DNA from: Hydrogenophaga sp. PAMC20947
Lineage (GTDB): Bacteria > Pseudomonadota > Gammaproteobacteria > Burkholderiales > Burkholderiaceae_C
Length of the DNA stretch: 64,000 nucleotides
Assembly (NCBI RefSeq): GCF_004795855.1
Contig: NZ_CP039252.1
Location: 186,001 to 250,000, forward strand
Direction of reading: 5' to 3'
The position numbers were made by a program, and so were the translations under genes. Under the pieces are notes generated by a model. That model ran no database searches and was not told the origin of the DNA. It was given only the letters and a program-made list of their open reading frames with translations. Below, piece by piece: positions 58,544 to 64,000 of this stretch (position 1 is its first letter; each line of letters opens with the position of its first letter).

Positions 58544-60112
58544 ATGGGCAACATGTTGAACCTGATCAAAAAATTGCCGGTGGGTGCCAAAGTGGGCTTG
58601 GCGCCTGTGATCTGCATCGCCTGCCTGGTCGCCGTCGGAGGACTGGGTCTGTACGCCAGCCAGAAGGCCGTAGCGGCCGTGACCCAGGTGATCGCGAACG
58701 AGATACCTCGCCTGGAGAGCGTTCAGGCGGCAGAGCGTGGCCTGATTGAAGTCAACGGCTTGCTCAACAAGAGCCTCGCCTGGGAAGGCGCAGGCTACAA
58801 GGAGGAAATGATCGCGGCGCTGGATCAGAAGATCCTGGCGGATCTGAAGCGCCAGGGCGCAGCCCTGGACACAGTGGCACAATCGCCGGCGCTGGATGAA
58901 CCCGCACGGGAAATCGTTTTGCAGGTTGTCAAAGATTTCAAGGAGTACCAGCAGGCCGCAGGCGATGCGCTGGATATCAAGAGCGGCATGGTGGCGAACG
59001 CTGCGTCCTACATGGGGGTGATCGACGGCATCCAGCTGCGCATGGAAACGAGTTTTTCCAACCTGCGTGAATTGCAGCAGCAGCGCACCGGCGCTTTGGC
59101 GCTCTCAAGCGTGGCCTTGCGCGACAGGAATACGTATTTGATTCTGGGCGGGACGTTGCTGGCGGTCGTGCTGTCGGCTTTGCTGACCTTGCTGACTTCG
59201 CGCCTCATCGTGCGCCCGTTGCGCGAAGCGCAGGTGCTGGCCAAACGCATGGCGGATGGCGACTTCACAGGGCAGGCCACCACAGATTCAAACGATGCGA
59301 CCGGACAAGTCTTGCGGGCCATGGGCGAGGTGGCTAGACGACTCAGCTCCGTGGTGTCTGACATCAGGGGTGCTGCGGACGAAGTCAGCACCGCGAGCCA
59401 CGAGATTGCCACGGGCAATGCCGATCTGTCGGTGCGCACGGAAGGCACGGCTTCTTCGCTGCAGGAAACAGCGGCTTCGCTGGAGCAGCTGACAGCCACG
59501 GTTCGCCAGAGTGCAGAGCATGCGCGCCAGGCCAATGAAATGGCGCGAGAGGCGCGCCACTCTGCCGATGCGGGTGGGCAGGCCATGCGCGAAGCGGTCA
59601 AGACCATGGTTCAGATCGACGCACAGGCCAAGAAGATTCAGGAAATCACCGGTGTGATCGACGGCATTGCTTTTCAGACCAATATCCTGGCGCTCAATGC
59701 GGCTGTCGAAGCGGCGCGCGCAGGCGAGCAAGGCCGTGGATTCGCGGTGGTGGCGTTGGAGGTGCGCAACCTGGCGGATCGCAGCCGCACAGCCGCGAGA
59801 GAAATTGGAGGACTGATTGGCACCACGGTGATGCAGGTGGACGCGGGCTCCAAGATCGTCAAGGCCGCAGGAGACACCATGGGCCGCATCGTGGAATCGA
59901 TCCGAACCGTGGGCGACACAGTGGATGCGATTGCGCGTGCTTCCAATGAGCAAGCGGCAGGTATTGAGCAGGTGAACGTTGCGATGGCCAACATGGATCG
60001 CAACACGCAGCAGAACGCTGCCATGGTGGAGCAGGCCAGTGCGGCCGCCACGTCATTGCAGTCGCAGGCCCAGAGATTGGTGCAAAGCATCGGCAGCTTG
60101 CGCACGGTTTGA
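58544..60112 (+). CDS. Methyl-accepting chemotaxis protein
   Basis: Inner-membrane chemoreceptor of 522 residues: membrane helix (about 17-40), periplasmic four-helix-type sensor (about 41-200), second helix (ILGGTLLAVVLSALLTLLTS, about 205-225), HAMP (RPLREAQVLAKRMADGDFTG) and the signalling hairpin tip EITGVIDGIAFQTNILALNA followed by AVEAARAGEQGRGFAVVALE. Typical methylation segments flank it. There is no Cache domain in the sensor, consistent with a separate periplasmic Cache partner next door. The tip has VVALEV where most MCPs have VVAxEV with a small residue. Confidence 0.93.
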   Translation: MGNMLNLIKKLPVGAKVGLAPVICIACLVAVGGLGLYASQKAVAAVTQVIANEIPRLESVQAAERGLIEVNGLLNKSLAWEGAGYKEEMIAALDQKILADLKRQGAALDTVAQSPALDEPAREIVLQVVKDFKEYQQAAGDALDIKSGMVANAASYMGVIDGIQLRMETSFSNLRELQQQRTGALALSSVALRDRNTYLILGGTLLAVVLSALLTLLTSRLIVRPLREAQVLAKRMADGDFTGQATTDSNDATGQVLRAMGEVARRLSSVVSDIRGAADEVSTASHEIATGNADLSVRTEGTASSLQETAASLEQLTATVRQSAEHARQANEMAREARHSADAGGQAMREAVKTMVQIDAQAKKIQEITGVIDGIAFQTNILALNAAVEAARAGEQGRGFAVVALEVRNLADRSRTAAREIGGLIGTTVMQVDAGSKIVKAAGDTMGRIVESIRTVGDTVDAIARASNEQAAGIEQVNVAMANMDRNTQQNAAMVEQASAAATSLQSQAQRLVQSIGSLRTV

Positions 60113-60132
60113 GGCTTTGACCTCTGGGACGG

Positions 60133-60158
60133 AAAGGGCGGGCGCAACCCGCCCTTTT
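60133..60158 (+). terminator. Terminator after the chemoreceptor gene
   Basis: AAAGGGCGGG / CCCGCCCTTT 10-bp stem, 5-base loop, followed by T. Ends the Cache-MCP unit 20 bp past the stop. Confidence 0.88.
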
Positions 60159-60297
60159 GCCGTTCTGGGCCACCGCACCTGAAGGTTTTTGGCGGGTTTC
60201 CGCTGTGAACATTGCATCGCAGTAACCGTGTGGCCCACACAGGCATTTCCGTGGAACACAATGGTGACCATTCCCTTGTGATTTTCAGGAGTGCTTT

Positions 60298-63141
<2,844 letters not shown>

Positions 63142-63202
63142 ACCGAATTTCCCAACGGGGCATGATGTAGTCCTGCACCCGCCGGGTGCGCCAGGAGTTG
63201 CC

Positions 63203-64000
63203 GTGCGAAAGCCTGCTCTCTACAGTCGGTCGGATCGACACCGCACGCCGCTTGCGGCGATTGGTGGTGCAGCGGTGGACAAGGTGGACGGCGCGCCGGG
63301 GGGCGACGACGCAGCGCCGGAGCGCACGGTTTCGGCGGGTAGATTTTTGGCGCTCAGGCGTTTTACCCGCAGCCCGCGAGCGCTGTGGCTGGCTTGGGGG
63401 TTGCTGGCGGCAGCTTTGGTTGTGGGTGTGGGCGTGAATCAGCGGCTGGTGCCTCGTCCCATCACACAGCAAGACATCGACGCAGCTGTGCTGCGCACCC
63501 TGACCACCCAACCGTTGCCTTCGGCGGCAGCGCGCGCGGCCGAGATGATTCGACCTGCGGTGGTGCGGGTCACGTCGCTGGCCAAGAACCGCCAGGGCGA
63601 AGAAGTGGAAACGGGTGTGGGCACGGGCGTGGTGATTGTTGACAAAGGTCTCATCCTGACCAATCTGCATGTGGTGCAGTCGGCCCCCATCGTGCGCCTG
63701 GTGTTTGCCGACGGCTCGGAGTCGGAAGCCACGGTCCGATCGGTACAGGTCGAACACGATCTGGCGGTCTTGCAGGCGGCCACGGTGCCCGACGATCTGC
63801 AGGCGGCAACCCTGCGCTCCTCTCACGATCTGAAGGCGGGAGACGCTGTGGTCGCCGTGGGTTTTCCCTTTGGCATCGGGCCTTCGGTTTCTTCGGGTGT
63901 GGTCTCTGGCCTGGGGCGCGAATTCAAGTCGCCCGAAGGCGAGCAGCCCCTGCGCAACCTGATCCAGTTTGATGCCGCCGCCAACCCGGGCAATTCAGGA
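63203..64000 (+). CDS. Membrane-anchored trypsin-like serine protease (cut by the right edge)
   Basis: DegS/HtrA-type protease truncated at the window end; 266 residues are visible. A polar N terminus is followed by one membrane helix (LWLAWGLLAAALVVGVGV, about 70-90), then the protease domain with His in LTNLHVVQSAP and Asp in VEHDLAVLQ; the visible end is NPGNSG with the active Ser. AGGAG at 63193-63197 is 5 bp before GTG 63203. Whether a PDZ domain follows is unknown. This could be a second envelope-stress protease besides MucD. Confidence 0.85.
   Translation, partial: MRKPALYSRSDRHRTPLAAIGGAAVDKVDGAPGGDDAAPERTVSAGRFLALRRFTRSPRALWLAWGLLAAALVVGVGVNQRLVPRPITQQDIDAAVLRTLTTQPLPSAAARAAEMIRPAVVRVTSLAKNRQGEEVETGVGTGVVIVDKGLILTNLHVVQSAPIVRLVFADGSESEATVRSVQVEHDLAVLQAATVPDDLQAATLRSSHDLKAGDAVVAVGFPFGIGPSVSSGVVSGLGREFKSPEGEQPLRNLIQFDAAANPGNSG

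Overview
The window is chromosomal DNA of a betaproteobacterium, most likely a Comamonadaceae-type member of Burkholderiales. The evidence is gene order and protein character: rne/rluC divergent; yceD-rpmF-plsX-fabHDG-acpP-fabF followed by rpoE-rseA-rseB-mucD and lepA-lepB-rnc-era-recO-pdxJ-acpS-nagZ; fimV-truA-trpF-trpB-trpA-accD; leuC-leuD-leuB-asd; and a TCA-cycle block sdhCDAB-sdhE-gltA beside a GntR regulator, mdh, acnB and acnA. Coding density is high. I saw no tRNA, rRNA, CRISPR array, prophage or insertion sequence. The genus is inference.

Layout. 1-10.2 kb: RNase E (cut by the left edge), RluC, an H-NS-like nucleoid protein, then a HAD phosphatase/Rieske/SppA/GalU run, followed on the reverse strand by a tetrapyrrole-methylase-type methyltransferase and YceF. 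9.6-16.3 kb: YceD, ribosomal protein L32 and the type II fatty acid synthesis cluster. 16.3-20.9 kb: a YgfX-like membrane protein and the sigma-E envelope stress module. 20.9-29.7 kb: a 527-bp leader with DnaA-box-like sites and a terminator, then the lepA-to-nagZ operon. 29.9-37.9 kb (reverse): FimV, TruA, TrpF, TrpB, TrpA, AccD and a LON-substrate-binding-domain protein. 38-43.9 kb (reverse): asd, a tiny possibly leaderless ORF, leuB, leuD, leuC and a LysR regulator. 44-55 kb: TCA genes (gltA, sdhE, sdhBADC, gntR reversed; mdh, a CitE-like lyase and acnB forward). 55-60.1 kb: a long secreted helical-repeat protein of unknown function, then a periplasmic Cache protein and a chemoreceptor behind a sigma-28-like promoter. 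60.3-64 kb: AcnA and a membrane-anchored trypsin-like protease cut by the right edge.

How it works together: most of the window is housekeeping (RNA decay, translation, lipid, Trp/Leu/Asp-family amino acid synthesis, TCA cycle, envelope stress). Regulatory logic visible in the DNA includes a GntR operator overlapping the mdh/gntR divergent control region, a sigma-28-like promoter for the chemosensory pair, and several intrinsic terminators that separate operons.

The less ordinary signals are: (1) long G/C homopolymers, one of which breaks lepA and one of which breaks the natural start of the GntR gene; (2) two families of intergenic palindromic repeats, each present twice and each starting exactly at the stop codon of a gene; (3) a DnaA-box-like cluster plus terminated leader before lepA; (4) the 55.2-57.5 kb unknown protein with a G11 tract in its upstream region; (5) a possible leaderless micro-ORF between leuB and asd. 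I did not find a clear novel defence or mobile system; the unknown repeat protein and the stop-codon-abutting repeats are the best candidates for undescribed biology.
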